Positions 11,960-30,173 are shown, counted from the first letter of the stretch. The stretch: 64,000 nt of DNA from Lampris incognitus (GCF_029633865.1 NC_079212.1:101109433-101173432); one strand, 5' to 3'. Translations and numbers: made by a program. The notes: a model not told the origin generated them from the sequence alone.

Positions 11960-12030
11960 CAGCTCAAGTCAAGTCAGTTTTATTTGTATAGCCCAATATC
12001 ACAACTTACAAATTTACCTCAAGGGGCCAA
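11960..12030 (-). repeat. Dispersed LINE/SINE tail fragment
   Basis: TCAAGTCAGTTTTATTTGTA followed by TAGCCCAATATCACAA and CCTCAAGGGGCC is a common fish dispersed-repeat tail. About 70 bp is recognisable. Confidence 0.5.
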
Positions 12031-12609
12031 AAGAAGAAAAGTCAAAACGTTTTAAAAGGAAAACAAAAAAAGGAAAAGAAAAGATGAATGACAAGATGAA
12101 AAGAAAAAAAAAATTAAAAAGCACAGCCCCCCCCCAATTTTCTGCCAATACTAATCGCTTATTTTCATTTATTATTTCAATTTACATCTATTTTATTCAT
12201 TATGGCTGATACCCCAAGATCTGCATTTGAGAGTCCTTACAACACCATGACCCAAATGCAATGCAACATCTCCGTCATTCTGTCTTGTTCTCTATCTCAC
12301 ATGCACTCGTGCGCACACACACAAACGTGCACGCGTAAACGAGGAGACCTTTGTCCATGTGAGGGCGAGCCCCTGTCAGCCAGCCAATAGATAAACAGTG
12401 AGCCAAGGTCTTCACTAGTCACAGACCACTGTCTTACATCACTAACCCATGTAATGTGGGTCAAAGTTCCTCTGCTCAACAAGAGATACGGGGGGGGGGG
12501 TACTATAATAGGAAATGCCTAGATTATTATTCATTAAGACATCACTTCATTCAACATGTATTTCTTTCATCCAACATGTATTTCTTTCATCCAAGCACGA
12601 GGAACGTAA

Positions 12610-12613
<4 letters not shown>

Positions 12614-12692
<79 letters not shown>
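12614..12692. repeat. (TG)n microsatellite
   Basis: About 39 TG units, some 330 bp upstream of the pck1 TATA box. A short TCTG run follows at 12728-12752. Confidence 0.96.
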
Positions 12693-12695
<3 letters not shown>

Positions 12696-12780
12696 GGGAG
12701 GTTGCGATGTACGATAGAGATAATTGTCTCTCTCTGTCTGTCTGTCTGTCTGTTCTAGTTTGGATTTAACCCTACCCCAA

Positions 12781-13050
12781 CTTATCACTTACTCGGAAAA
12801 GAACAGGTTGCACAGCAAGCAAAGCGGCTGGATGATTAACAGCGTTAACGATGTGACGCCGCCGTTTAATGATTCACTGATCTCAATGTGTTTTCTGATT
12901 GAACGTCAGCTTCATGCAAATAATTCCGGGGACGAGACCCCCTTCACCTCCTTCCTTTACTCCCCCCCCTCCAAACACCACCACCTACCACCTCCTCACT
13001 GTCTAATGGGAGATCCCAGGATATAAAAAGGGAGACTTCCCCTGACTAAA
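12781..13050 (+). promoter_or_regulatory. pck1: pck1 proximal promoter
   Basis: A TATA box (TATAAAA, 13022-13028) lies 28-32 bp before the probable transcription start near 13050-13060. Upstream are candidate sites of the kind known in mammalian PCK1 promoters: TGACG/CGTCA CRE half-sites (12853-12858 and about 12905), an HNF1-like paired GATTAAC...GTTAAC (about 12833-12849), and ATGCAAAT (about 12914). I see no perfect palindromic CRE. The TATA box and its position fit an inducible gene; the factor sites are pattern matches only. Confidence 0.6.
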
Positions 13051-13054
13051 ATCA

Positions 13055-13161
13055 ATTTAAGGGACAGACAGTCCTGAGCCATCCAGAAATCAACCAGCAA
13101 CTGAAGCTCCACTGATGAGGCCAAGCTAATTCAAAGCTTTCTGCCAACCCCAGAAGCCAAG
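13055..13161 (+). other. pck1: pck1 exon 1 (5' UTR)
   Basis: Transcribed leader from about 13055 to the donor AAG|GTAGGA at 13161/13162. It carries no start codon in the pck1 frame. A non-coding first exon followed by an ATG in exon 2 matches the mammalian PCK1 layout. The start is approximate. Confidence 0.6.
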
Positions 13162-13822
13162 GTAGGATCAATGTGACAATATTCTTCTGCTGCAGGCTGC
13201 TTTTCCCCTTTTCTTTTGTAGCTCTGTTGTCGTAGTTTGAGGGAATATGGTTGACTGCATGGTGAGACTATATATGCACAGAAACAATAATTTGGACAAA
13301 GTTTGTTCCTGCACAGCTGAATTTAACTTGAAATAGGGGCCACACTAGTGTGTGTGTGTGGGGGGGGGTAGTCCACTAAGCCTGCATGAGGATGCTGTGT
13401 TGCATCACCCATGATATACAGTATGACCAAAAACCGTAAAGATGTTGCGGTTGCTGCAGACATAAAGCAGCCATTGCACATAGTAACTGTAAAGTATTTA
13501 GGTTGCAGTGAATACGATGGCTGCAAATGCAACCAATAGGAAAAAGTATGTCAAGTTTTCCATGTACTTCAAAATTAAGCCACTGAGGTAATTTCCAGAA
13601 ATTCAGTTAAAGGATGGAATTCTAATTTCGTTTTTTTTTTTTTGTCTTGATACAATCTTTTCTTCTTCTCTCTGTCTTCTCTCTTACGCCTGCTCTTCAC
13701 TGGTCCTCTCCAATACCTCCTGAACCGTCTCCAGGCATCCCCTCCGAGACCTCCTCACGTCTCTCCCTCCTTCGTCCACACACTCTATCGCTCTCTAAGA
13801 CCCGTCCTTGTCCAGAGCCGCC

Positions 13823-20520
<6,698 letters not shown>

Positions 20521-21480
20521 ATGGGAAAATATCATAGAAAAAGAAATAAAGTCTGAGAGAGAGAGAGAGCATGCCAGAGAGGTGTGTTGCTAGATACATC
20601 ACGGTTACAAGACTATTGGCCAGTAAGAGAATACATTGTGGATTATTCTAGAATAAAACATCTGTGATTCCAGATCATAATGTCAATAATGTAGGATAGA
20701 ATACCAGTAATACCCAAAAATAATGTTGGTAATGCTAGTTTATCTGGGGTAACTAAAATGCAGATGCTGCTAATGATGGACTCTGCTTTTCAGGGAATTT
20801 TTGCCTTGGAGAACTTTCCAACGTTTCTAGTAGAGAATATTTTCTGACTGATTGTAGTTTTTATGAATCTGTAGTGTATTTGTTAAATAGGAGCTCTCCT
20901 CTCTCCTTCATATCAGTTTTATTTGGACAGGAAGTGTCCGTCTCAAATCAACAAGAAAAAGATGTATGAAAGGAACAAAGCTTGTAGGAACCACAGAGTT
21001 TGCAAATGTTCGATGATGGGGAGAATGTTGCCCTGAATAGGATTTTATTTTCCATTGTGTCCATTCTAGCTATGTGAAAGCAACACGATGCTTTAATCCA
21101 GCTGTTTGAAATGAGTGATGCTTCTCACCTCTGTTATTCCTATACATATTCTCACCATTCACACTGTCCTGTGTCGTAAGTCTGATGTTATTTAAAAGTA
21201 AGTTATTGTGAACGCACAAAATATTTTCACTGCTGTGTGGAATCATATGGCTGATACTGTCAAAGAAATGTAGTGGTCCAGGTTGTCAGTGTTGTCTGAG
21301 CCCTTTCAAAACAGACATAAGTAGGTGTGTGGAGAAGGGGATGTCTTTGTTTTCTGTGTCTATTGTTATTTTATTGTTTAATTTATTTTTGTATTATGCC
21401 AGTTTTTATCACTGGGTTCTGTTTCATTGTAATCTGAAGCCCCCGAAGAGAGAAAATTTTAATAAAACCGTTTTTAAACT
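20521..21480 (+). other. pck1: pck1 3' UTR and poly(A) signals
   Basis: About 960 bp of AT-rich sequence follows the stop. An AATAAA lies very early (20545-20550) and a second, more usual one at 21461-21466. The second is the likelier main site; the first could give a very short UTR. Confidence 0.65.
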
Positions 21481-22399
21481 TTACACTGACTCAGCCTCAT
21501 TAAGTTTCAGAGAATTTTGGCCAGTAAACTCTTACGACCAGTTTGACCAAATGCAGTTCTGAAGATGTCCACTGGTACAAACAGACAGCATCCCACCACA
21601 CCGGTCTTAACATGACTACACCGGTTACCTGTTCTATCATTTAGATTTTCAGTTTGAGAGCTAAGTTTTGTTAGCAATACTGTGACCCTCTAAACTTGAA
21701 ATAAGTGATTACCTAGCATTAGATCCTCAGACAGGCTCTCTTCAGGATGTTGCGAAGTCTGCATTTAATATAAAGGCACTTTAACTTTGGAGTGGCCAAC
21801 GTAAGGAGTTAGGGCGTCATCTATTAGAGCACCTACGTTTATCAGCCTGGTTTTGTCTGACAATACTGTTAAAGGTTTGCTGTTATAAAATGATTTCTTC
21901 TATTTTTACCTTCAATGTTTTCATGTGATGTTTTGTTTTGTTTTTTCATGTTTTTATATCGTCTGCTTTCATTGGCTGTTGAGCACCTTGCATGCAAACC
22001 TTATTCAAATAATTGCTGCAGAGCACTTCAAATGAGCATATATGTAAACATATGTGCTTACATATATATATAAGTATATATGCTTACATATATACCTTCA
22101 TAAACATATACATACAGATACATTAATGCACATGCACATTGCCACAAACATGGGACCACCTACACCATAGTCAAATGCATATACACATTTGCATGCAAGT
22201 ACAATATGCTGTAAACATTGTTACAAACACTAAACATGAATATACACAGATATGGCAAGAATAGACACAAACAAAGTAAAACTGAACTGATACAACAGAG
22301 GGAAATGCAAGTAAAGTATAAGCCAAATGAAATAGAAGGCCACAAAAACACATGTAGACTGGCTGGTCAAACTCCCATGCCCCCCTCAGCACTTCTGCA

Positions 22400-22568
22400 A
22401 GGGTAAAGAGTTGGTCCGTTGTTCCATGGCCAGGACAGAATCCGCATTGTTCCTCCTGGATCCGAGGTTCAACAATTGGTCGGAGCCTCCTTTACAGCAC
22501 CCTAGAGTAGACTTTCCCAGGGAATACTGAGCAATGTGATGCCCCAATAACTAGAGCACACCCTGCGG
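22400..22568 (-). mobile_element. LINE reverse-transcriptase scrap
   Basis: Minus-strand translation, allowing frame slips, gives the wording of the LINE RT block that reads GITLLS, PGKVYSRVL, RLRPIVEPRIQEEQCGF and GHGTTDQLF. It is about 170 bp long, in several frames, and non-functional. Confidence 0.6.
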
Positions 22569-22833
22569 TCCATACATATGGACATATATATATAAAATGT
22601 ATAATGTATCCAATCTTATATAATTTAGGTTTAGGGAGCCACTTCAGAAGTTGACTCATCTGATTCCTTTATTTAGATCTGTATGAGAACTTAGATGTGG
22701 TAATGAAATGTTGAAATGACATAAAAGCAGGAATAACCTTCTCCAAATCTGAAACTGTTGAAAAGTACCTGATATTGGAAACATCTCATTTGAAAAAAAA
22801 AGACTTGAATGAACAACTGGATGTATATATATA

Positions 22834-24413
22834 CACTGCTCAAAAAAATAAAGGGAACACATAAGCAATGCAATGTAGCGCCAAGTCAATCACACTTTTG
22901 AGATATCAACCTGTCCAGTTAGGAAGCAACACTGATTTGTGAATCAATTTCACCTGTTGGTAAATTGTCTAATTTCCACCTGGTGGAAATTAGACAATTT
23001 GCAAGACAACCCCTATAAAAGGAATGGATTTGCAGGTGGTGGCCACAGACCATTTGCCTGTCCTCATCTTTTCTGGCTGATCTTTGGTTAGTTTTTCATT
23101 TTGCTAGTGCCCTCACCACTAGAGGTGGCATGAGGCGGTATCTGCAACCTACAGAAGTTGCTCAGGTAGTGCAGCTCATCCAGGATGGCACATCAATGCG
23201 TGCTGTGGCAAGAAGATTTGATGTGTCTCCCAGCACAGTGTCCAGAGCATGGAGGAGGTACCAGGAGACAGGCCAGTACACCAGGAGACGTGGAGGGGGC
23301 CGCAGGAGGACAACAACCCTGCAGCAGGACCGCTATCTGGTCCTTTGTGCAAGGAGGAACAGGAGGAGCACTGCCGGAGCCCTACAAAACGACCTTCAAC
23401 AGGCCACTAATGTGCAGGTTTCTGCTCAAACAGTGAGAAACAGAATGCATGAGGATGGTATGAGGGCCCGACGTCCACAATTGGGGCCTGTGCTCACAGC
23501 CCAACACCGTGCAGGCCGATTGACCTTTGCCAGAGAACATCTTGGTTGGCAGATTCGCCATTGGCGCCCTGTGCTCTTCACAGATGAGAGCAGGTTCACA
23601 CTGAACACATGTGACAGACGCGATAGAGTCTGGAGACGCTGTGGAGAACGTTCTGCTGCCTGCAACATCCTCCAGCATGACCGGTTTGGCGGTGGGTCAG
23701 TGATGGTCTGGGGAGGCATATCCTTGGAGGGCCGCACAGACCTCTACGTGCTAGCCAGAGGTACCATGACTGCCATTAGGTACCGGGATGAGATCCTCAG
23801 ACCCCTTGTCAGACCATATGCTGGTGCATTGGGCCCTAGGTTCCTGCTCATGCATGACAATGCTCGTACTCATGTGGCCAGAGTGTGTCAGCAGTTCCTG
23901 TATGTCGAGGGCATTGATGCTATGGACTGGCCTGCACGTTCCTCAGACCTGAATCCAGTCGAGCACCTCTGGGACATCATGTCTCGTACCATCCGCCAAC
24001 GCGATGTCGCACCACAGACTGTCCAGGAATTGACCGATGCCCTGATCCAGGTCTGGGAGGAGCTCCCTCAGGAGACCATCCGTTGTACTCATCAGGAGCA
24101 TGCCCAGACGTTGTAGGGAGTGCATACAGGCACGTGGAGGCCACACACACTACTGAACCTCATTTGGAATCGTCTTGAAGAATTTCCACAGAAGTTGGAT
24201 CAGCCTATGTTCTCATTTTCCACTTTGATTTTGAGTATGATTCTGAATCCAGACCTTAATGGGCTAATGATTTTGATTTCCATTGATCATTCTTAGGTTA
24301 TTTTGCTCTAAACACATTCCTCTGTCTAATAAATAAAGATTTTCAGCTGAAATATTTCATTCATCAAGGTCTATATTGTGTTTTTAGGTGTTCCCTTTAT
24401 TTTTTTGAGCAGT
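22834..24413 (+). mobile_element. Tc1-like element (DD34E), copy 1
   Basis: Begins CACTGCTCAAAAAAATAAAG and ends in its reverse complement, but the last G of the right end is replaced by TA-rich sequence. Target is TA within a short TA run. A 19-bp perfect hairpin (22962-22980/22982-23000) and a TATAAAA (23014-23020) precede the transposase. A second copy is at 38747-40111. Confidence 0.93.
23130..24116 (+). pseudogene. Tc1-like transposase, C-terminal frameshift
   Basis: Cut-and-paste transposase, 328 residues. It has an N-terminal helix-turn-helix pair ([20 protein letters not shown], residues about 24-45, then a GGGRRR AT-hook-like stretch near 56), followed by the catalytic core with TDES near residue 151, HDN near 247 and PVEHLW near 282. 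Thirty-four residues separate the second Asp and the Glu, so DD34E. Compared with the second copy, an extra A at about 24087 shifts the frame, so the last ~20 residues are replaced by [10 protein letters not shown] and the end is truncated. The catalytic triad is intact, so weak activity cannot be excluded from sequence alone. Confidence 0.88.
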
Positions 24414-24428
24414 ATATATATATATATA

Positions 24429-26044
24429 CACTGCCGTTCAAAAGTTTGGGATCACCCAAACAATTTTGTGTTTTCCATGAAAAGTCACACTTATTCACCA
24501 CCATATGTTGTGAAATGAATAGAAAATAGAGTCAAGACATTGACAAGGTTAGAAATAATGATTTGTATTTGAAATAAGATTTTTTTTACATCAAACTTTG
24601 CTTTCGTCAAAGAATCCTCCATTTGCAGCAATTACAGCATTGCAGACCTTTGGCATTCTAGCTGTTAATTTGTTGAGGTAATCTGGAGAAATTGCACCCC
24701 ACGCTTCCAGAAGCAGCTCCCACAAGTTGGATTGGTTGGATGGGCACTTCTTGCGTACCATACAGTCAAGCTGCTCCCACAACAGCTCAATGGGGTTCAG
24801 ATCTGGTGACTGCGCTGGCCACTCCATTACCGATAGAATACCAGCTGCCTGCTTCTGCTCTAAATAGTTCTTGCACAATTTGGAGGTGTGTTTAGGGTCA
24901 TTGTCCTGTTGTAGGATGAAATTGGCTCCAATCAAGCGCTGTCCACTGGGTATGGCATGGTGTTGCAAAATGGAGTGATAGCCTTCCTTATTCAGAATCC
25001 CTTTTACCCTGTACAAATCTCCCACCTTACCAGCACCAAAGCAACCCCAGACCATCACATTACCTCCACCATGCTTAACAGATGGCGTCAGGCATTCTTC
25101 CAGCATCTTTTCATTTGTTCTGCGTCTCACAAACGTTCTTCTTTGTGATCCAAACACCTCAAACTTGGATTCATCCGTCCACAACACTTTTTTCCAGTCT
25201 TCCTCTGTCCAATGTCTGTGTTCTTTTGCCCATCTTAATCTTTTTCTTTTATTGGTCAGTCTCAGATATGCTTTTTCTTTGCCACTCTGCCCTGAAGCCC
25301 AGAATCCCGCAGCCGCCTCTTCACTGTAGATGTTGACACTGGTGTTTTGCGGGTACTATTTAATGAAGATGCCAGTTGGGGACCTGTGAGGCGTCTGTTT
25401 CTCAAACTAGAGACTCTAATGTACTTATCTTCTTGCTCAGTTGTGCAACGCGGCCTCCCACTTCTTTTTCTACTCTGGTTAGAGCCTGTTTGTGCTGTCC
25501 TCTGAAGGGAGTAGTACACACCGGTGTAGGAAATCTTCAATTTCTTAGCAATTTCTCGCATGGAATAGCCTTCATTTCTAAGAACAAGAATAGACTGTCG
25601 AGTTTCAGATGAAAGTTCTCTTTTTCTGGCCATTTTGAGCGTTTAATTGACCCCACAAATGTGATGCTCCAGAAACTCAATCTGCTCAAAGGAAGGTCAG
25701 TTTTCTAGCTTCTGTAACGAGCTAAACTGTTTTCAGATGTGTGAACATGATTGCACAAGGGTTTTCTAATCATCAATTAGCCTTCTGAGCCAATGAGCAA
25801 ACACATTGTACCATTAGAACGCTGGAGTGATAGTTGCTTGAAATGGGCCTCTATACACCTATGTAGATATTGCACCAAAAACCAGACATCTGCAGCTAGA
25901 ATAGTCATTTACCACATTAGCAATGTATAGAGTGTATTTCTTTAAAGTTAAGACTAGTTTAAAGTTATCTTCATTGAACAGTACAGTGCTTTTCCTTCAA
26001 AAATATGGACATTTCAATGTGATCCAAACTTTTGAACGGTAGTG
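24429..26044 (-). mobile_element. Tc1/Intruder-type (DD38E) element, near complete
   Basis: Ends are CACTGCCGTTCAAAAGTTTG and its near reverse complement CAAACTTTTGAACGGTAGTG, flanked by TA at 24427-24428 and 26045-26046. Length is 1616 bp. Only the outer ~28 bp are inverted. It is the parent type of the palindrome at 4078-5274. It lies about 16 bp from the neighbouring Tc1 element, in the same TA run. Confidence 0.93.
24591..25633 (-). pseudogene. Intruder-type transposase with one frameshift
   Basis: Starts at the ATG read from 25633 (MARKRELSSETRQS), with helix-turn-helix MREIAKKLKISYTGVYYSLQ near residues 25-44 and GRPR near 59. A missing base at about 25270 puts a stop at 25262-25264 after 123 residues. 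The other frame then continues without a break from the sequence before TDESKF to DESKV at 24591. Catalytic TDES, QQDN and PIELLW are present. I count 38 residues between the second Asp and the Glu, hence DD38E, the spacing described for the Intruder family. This single indel is the only lesion I see. Confidence 0.9.
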
Positions 26045-26379
26045 TATATATATTTAAAAAAATGTTGTGGTCAAATTCAAAGCATAATCAATAGGATGGT
26101 TTAGGGCTCTGGATAAATTAAAAAGTTCAGTGGAGTCAGGACACAAAATAACTTCAGACTTCTTCAGTTGAGGGACATTTTGAGTCATCCTACATTTGAC
26201 GTCATGGAGATAGTTGCATAAGAGAGAGGTAAGGCTGGTCTGATTGTCAGGCTTTGTAGAGATACAGCTGTCATTGGCATATCACTGAAGAGTTAGGTAG
26301 AGCCAAGGTATGCAAATAGAAAAGCCAATGTACACTATTATGTAACTAACGAAAGTGAAGAGTATAGAGTTCAAAGTTC

Positions 26380-26810
26380 AGTGTCATGGCTCTGGCCATT
26401 ACTTCAGATTTTCCTCTGTGTTCCCTGTCTCCTATGTATCTCCTTCTCCCGTTTGTCTCACTGTGTCTGTAAATTGTGTGTGTGTGTGTTTGTCGGGGGG
26501 GGGGGGGGGGGACTCATTTTCTCTCCCCCGGCTCCCTCTTCACCTCTTCACCTGTCCAATCAAGTCATCAGCTCTTCCAGGATAAGAACCCTGGCTCTCC
26601 TTCCATTCACTGCCAGATTGTTGTTTCAGTGGTAACAACTGTCTCAGTTGCTCTAGTACCAAGTTTCTCGAGTTATATTTTCTCTAAATTGCCTGGTCTG
26701 TGTTTCCTCGTGCCTGTTGAGCTAACAGGGTTTTGTTCTGGATTCCCTCGTGTCGTCTGCCAGGGTCTCCTTGCTCACCCATGCCAACTAACAATTAAAT
26801 CCCCTCAAAA
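26380..26810 (+). mobile_element. Possible solo LTR remnant
   Basis: Begins TGTCATGGCTCTGGCC and contains CCAATCAAGTCATCAG, then GATAAGAACCCTGGCTCTCC and CACTGCCAGATTGTTG, wording I associate with the R/U5 part of some fish Gypsy LTRs. No partner LTR or target duplication was found. An 18-bp G run (about 26494-26511) follows a short GT run. Confidence 0.3.
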
Positions 26811-27039
26811 TCTTTAACCAGCAATATTACAAGCAACAAATACTAAGACATCAATAAAAGTCACAGCATCCAAACATTAGATGGAACACACCATTGATGT
26901 CTCTGAAAATATTATATTTGATGGAGAGGTGCAAGTGAAGGAATCTAATTTTTTAAATCTAATTTAGTAAGACAGGTGTATAATGTGATGCAGTCCAAGG
27001 CTGTAAGTAAGAGATGTGAAGTCTGTTTTTTTGGGGGGG

Positions 27040-27485
27040 GTTTTTGGAAAATGTTTCCCCCTTTTTTCTCCCCAGTTGTAATGGCCAATTACCCCGCTCT
27101 TCCGAGCCGTCCTGGTCACTGCTCCACCCCCTCTGCCGATCCGGGGAGGGCTGCAGACTACCACATGCCTCCCCCGATACATGTGGAGTCGCCAGCTGCT
27201 TCTTTTCACCCGACACTGAGGAGTTTCGCCAGGGGGATGTAGAGCGTGGGAGGATCACGCTATTCCCTCCAGTTCCCCCTCCCCCCTGAACAGGCGCCCC
27301 GACCGACCAGAGGAGGCGCTAGTGCAGCAACCAGGACACATACCCACATTCGGCTCCCCACCCGCAGACACAGCCAATTGTGCCTGTAGGGACGCCCGAC
27401 CAAGCCGGAGGTATGACAGGGATTCGAACCATCGATCCCCGTGTTGGTAGACAACAGAATAGACCGCTACGCCACCCAGACACCC
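27040..27485 (-). mobile_element. tRNA-derived SINE, family B, copy 2
   Basis: Reverse complement of the element at 15925-16395, with the same block order. Its tRNA-like head (B-box-like GGTTCGAATCCC, A-box-like GTAGCGGTC) is at the high-coordinate end. Confidence 0.85.
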
Positions 27486-27842
27486 ATGGAGTTTTGTTTT
27501 AAGAACGAAAGGAAAGCTAGGGGGATGTGAATTTGGGGGAGGGAAAGGTGAAAGTGGGTCATACGAAGTGTCTCTGGTAGAGGTGAAACTACAAATCACT
27601 TTTAAACGACTACAAATCACTTCTGCAGTATGGACAAGGGTGCTGTTAGGTTGAGAGAACTACTCAGTTCCTGCTACAGAATATCAATAACACCGATAAT
27701 GACAGATGCAGTCAGAATTGCCAGGAAAAATACAGCCAAGACTAAATGCCATGCCGTTTTATGGCATCAGTTTTCAAACACTGTAACACAGAGTTGCCCT
27801 AACAATCAGTGCATCTGCGTATCCTCCGAAGGCCTCTTAACA

Positions 27843-27878
27843 CCCATGTCTATTGTCGTGTCTATAGTCATGTCTATA
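27843..27878. repeat. 12-bp minisatellite, left piece
   Basis: Units of GTCTATAGTCAT / GTCTATTGTCGT type. The array is interrupted at a TA by the ISL2EU element and resumes at 29841. Confidence 0.85.
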
Positions 27879-29838
27879 CGCCCATTTCACGCCGCGGCCA
27901 TCTTGGATTTTTAAAAAACCAAGTGGTGGGAATTTGGCCACGCCCTCTTCTTACTCAATCGGAAATCAATGCAGCCGGGGCCAGCAGCAAACATGGTTTG
28001 GACTACCAACTTCGAGCACCTACCGTCATTTACCACAATTTGAAAACTAAGCTGGATCTTTTCTTTTTCCAGTACTTTCTGCCTCTCCTGTGCCAGTGAG
28101 GAAAGACACACACACAGGGCTGTATTCAAAGAAGCTGTTTAATCACAATAAAATAAAAAAATAAGATACATTTCATTTTTATACGGTACATTCAATATTT
28201 ATACATTAGATTGTCCCATCTACAATATTTTAATTCTTTGTCCTTTAACTTTAACAAAACTGTTGGTTCATTTTAAACTAAAATATGTTCGGTCAACTGT
28301 CATTCTGTTGTAGCAATAAACTGGAACTCACTACCAACTCTAATCATCAATTGTTTACTAAACTAAGATAGTGATTGCTCATCTCAAGGTGTGGGCTAAA
28401 AAATGGGACTGTACTGAAATTAAGTTAAATATGTTTCAATCTATCTAAGGTTTGTGTGCACTATTTTCTTGTCAGCTGAATTTAACAAAGGTTTAAAACA
28501 GTGGTCCCTGAAAATGTGTTAGGAGAGCACACACAGTTCACAGTTGGTTGACTGTTCCACTTAGTGAAAGGGGTATGACTCCATCAAAAATGTGGTACTC
28601 CTTTATGCGTCTTATTGACCGTTCGACATGTATTCTCAAGCCAGCAATACTCTGTGTGTCTGTGAGCTCATCACAGCTAAACTGTCCACTTGGGCCTAAA
28701 AATGCAGGGATGACAAGTTTTACATCTCTTTCATCGAGCAGGTCTTTGATAAGGAAGCCCTTATCAGCCATGACCTCATCACCTGACTCTAAGAGGTCCA
28801 GAACACCTGACCTCTTAGTTATCTCCTTATCAGAAATACATCCTGTGTATAGATTACTTACCAGGCTAACTGACCCTGAGGGAGTGATCCCAATTAGGGA
28901 TTTCAGTGTAGTGTTACTTTTATAATGGGAGTATGTCATGGTGTTCAAAACCTTCAAACTAGCTGTCTCGTTGCGGATCTCTGTGCAGTCTAGTATCACT
29001 CTTGTGTTTGGGTAGAATTCCCTGAATACTGGTGGCATTAGCTCGTCTACTGCTGCTCTACTAGGCCATATTGGGAGGGTCCCTAACATAAAGAGCAAAT
29101 AGTTGGCCCACATCGTACAGTTCCTGCTGACTGTGGCTGGCGACACATTGAATCGTACAGATAAATCCAGAGCAAAAAAGCCCTGCCTCACATGGCACAA
29201 GAACAGGAAAAACTGATCAATCAGCGATAAATGCTCTGCATGGAAGCCAGACACAGAAATGTGTTCTAGGTTATGGCTGTTCCTTTGCATTTGAGTCCAT
29301 CGCACCATGGACTCTGCAGTAGGCTGTAAAGCTAGGAAGAGTGCTTTGAGGGTGTGGTAATCCTTAAAACCAGTGTAAAACCTGATCAGATTGGGCGCAC
29401 ACTGGAAGCGTTCTAGACCAAAACGCTCATTTTGTCCTCCAGGAAAGCGATGCGTTTCTTTACTGCGTCAAGCTGGTCTTCCACAGAAAGGGGCTTCACG
29501 TCGTAGTCATGATCAGGTGGAGTCGCCCAAACCTCACTGGACACATGAGGATATGTCATACATGTGGGAAGCAATATAAATCCACACATTTCCCTGTTAT
29601 CAAGATGATGTGTCAGAACAGAGCTATCCACTATTGAAAGATTAGTGAATATATATATATATACATATATATACAGATTTATCTCTTTCCCTTCTTTGAT
29701 AGGAGTTGCAGGATGGTACACAGCAGTACGACATGTTGCTTCCAGCAGTGTTTTCAATGAAGTAAGAAGGGGGCGTGGCTAAATTCCCACCGCTTGGTTT
29801 TTTTTTTAATCCAAGATGGCCGCGGCATGAAATGGGCG
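27879..29838 (-). mobile_element. ISL2EU-type (Harbinger-related) DNA transposon
   Basis: Terminal inverted repeats of about 76 bp (27879-27954 and 29762-29838) start CGCCCATTTCA and match closely, differing mainly in an A-run length. The flank is TA on both sides, a 2-bp duplication. The 1960-bp body carries a minus-strand DDE_Tnp_4-like transposase. It is inserted in the 12-bp minisatellite. Confidence 0.9.
28478..29757 (-). pseudogene. ISL2EU-type transposase, broken
   Basis: A first minus-strand frame (29757-29413) ends in a leucine-rich segment QLDAVKKRIAFLEDKMSVLV. A shifted frame continues from about 29420 (RFGLERFQCAPNLIRFYTG) to a TGA at 28538-28540. It contains a helix-turn-helix (FNVSPATVSRNCTMW) and the catalytic residues in VILDCTEI, DEVMADKGF and RIHVERSIRRIK, the Asp-Asp-Glu of DDE_Tnp_4. 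After the TGA the same frame continues TVCALLTHFQGPLF and then stops, so the TGA looks premature. No THAP domain is visible in this copy, although related proteins have one. Lesions are one frameshift and one nonsense codon. Confidence 0.85.
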
Positions 29839-29840
29839 TA

Positions 29841-29996
29841 TTGTTGTGTCTCTAGTCATGTCTCTATTCATGTCTGTAGTCATTTTTCCAGCCGTGTCTA
29901 GAGTCATGTCTAGAGTCGTGTTTATATAGTCATGTCTATAGTTGTGTCTCTATTCGTGTCTCAAGTCATGTTTCTAGCCATGTCTATAGTCGTGTC
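29841..29996. repeat. 12-bp minisatellite, middle piece
   Basis: About thirteen imperfect copies of GTCTCTAGTCAT / GTCTATAGTCGT between the ISL2EU element and the Gypsy 5' LTR. Confidence 0.9.
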
Positions 29997-30173
29997 TGTA
30001 GTGATATAATGCTATGTATATCCACTGGAACTACACTAGGTGTTATGTACTACCCGGACTGTTATTATGGTTACACCACTACCATGTATGGTTATTACGT
30101 CTGCCTACTGAGCCACGATTAAACCTGAGTTCTATAACCTGGTGTAGTCATTGATCCTCTACTAATACTACCC

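Noticed and set aside
23382-23737. Antisense ORFs inside the Tc1 transposases (also 39295-39648)
   Set aside because: Mirror frames of the real transposase with no independent family resemblance.
29841-29996. 12-bp spaced array as a CRISPR-like repeat
   Set aside because: Units are directly tandem without unique spacers, and the window is clearly vertebrate.
29992-29996. GTGTC flanks as proof of Gypsy target duplication
   Set aside because: Kept only as supporting evidence: GTGTC occurs many times in the host minisatellite, so a match by chance is possible. The LTR pair is the real evidence.
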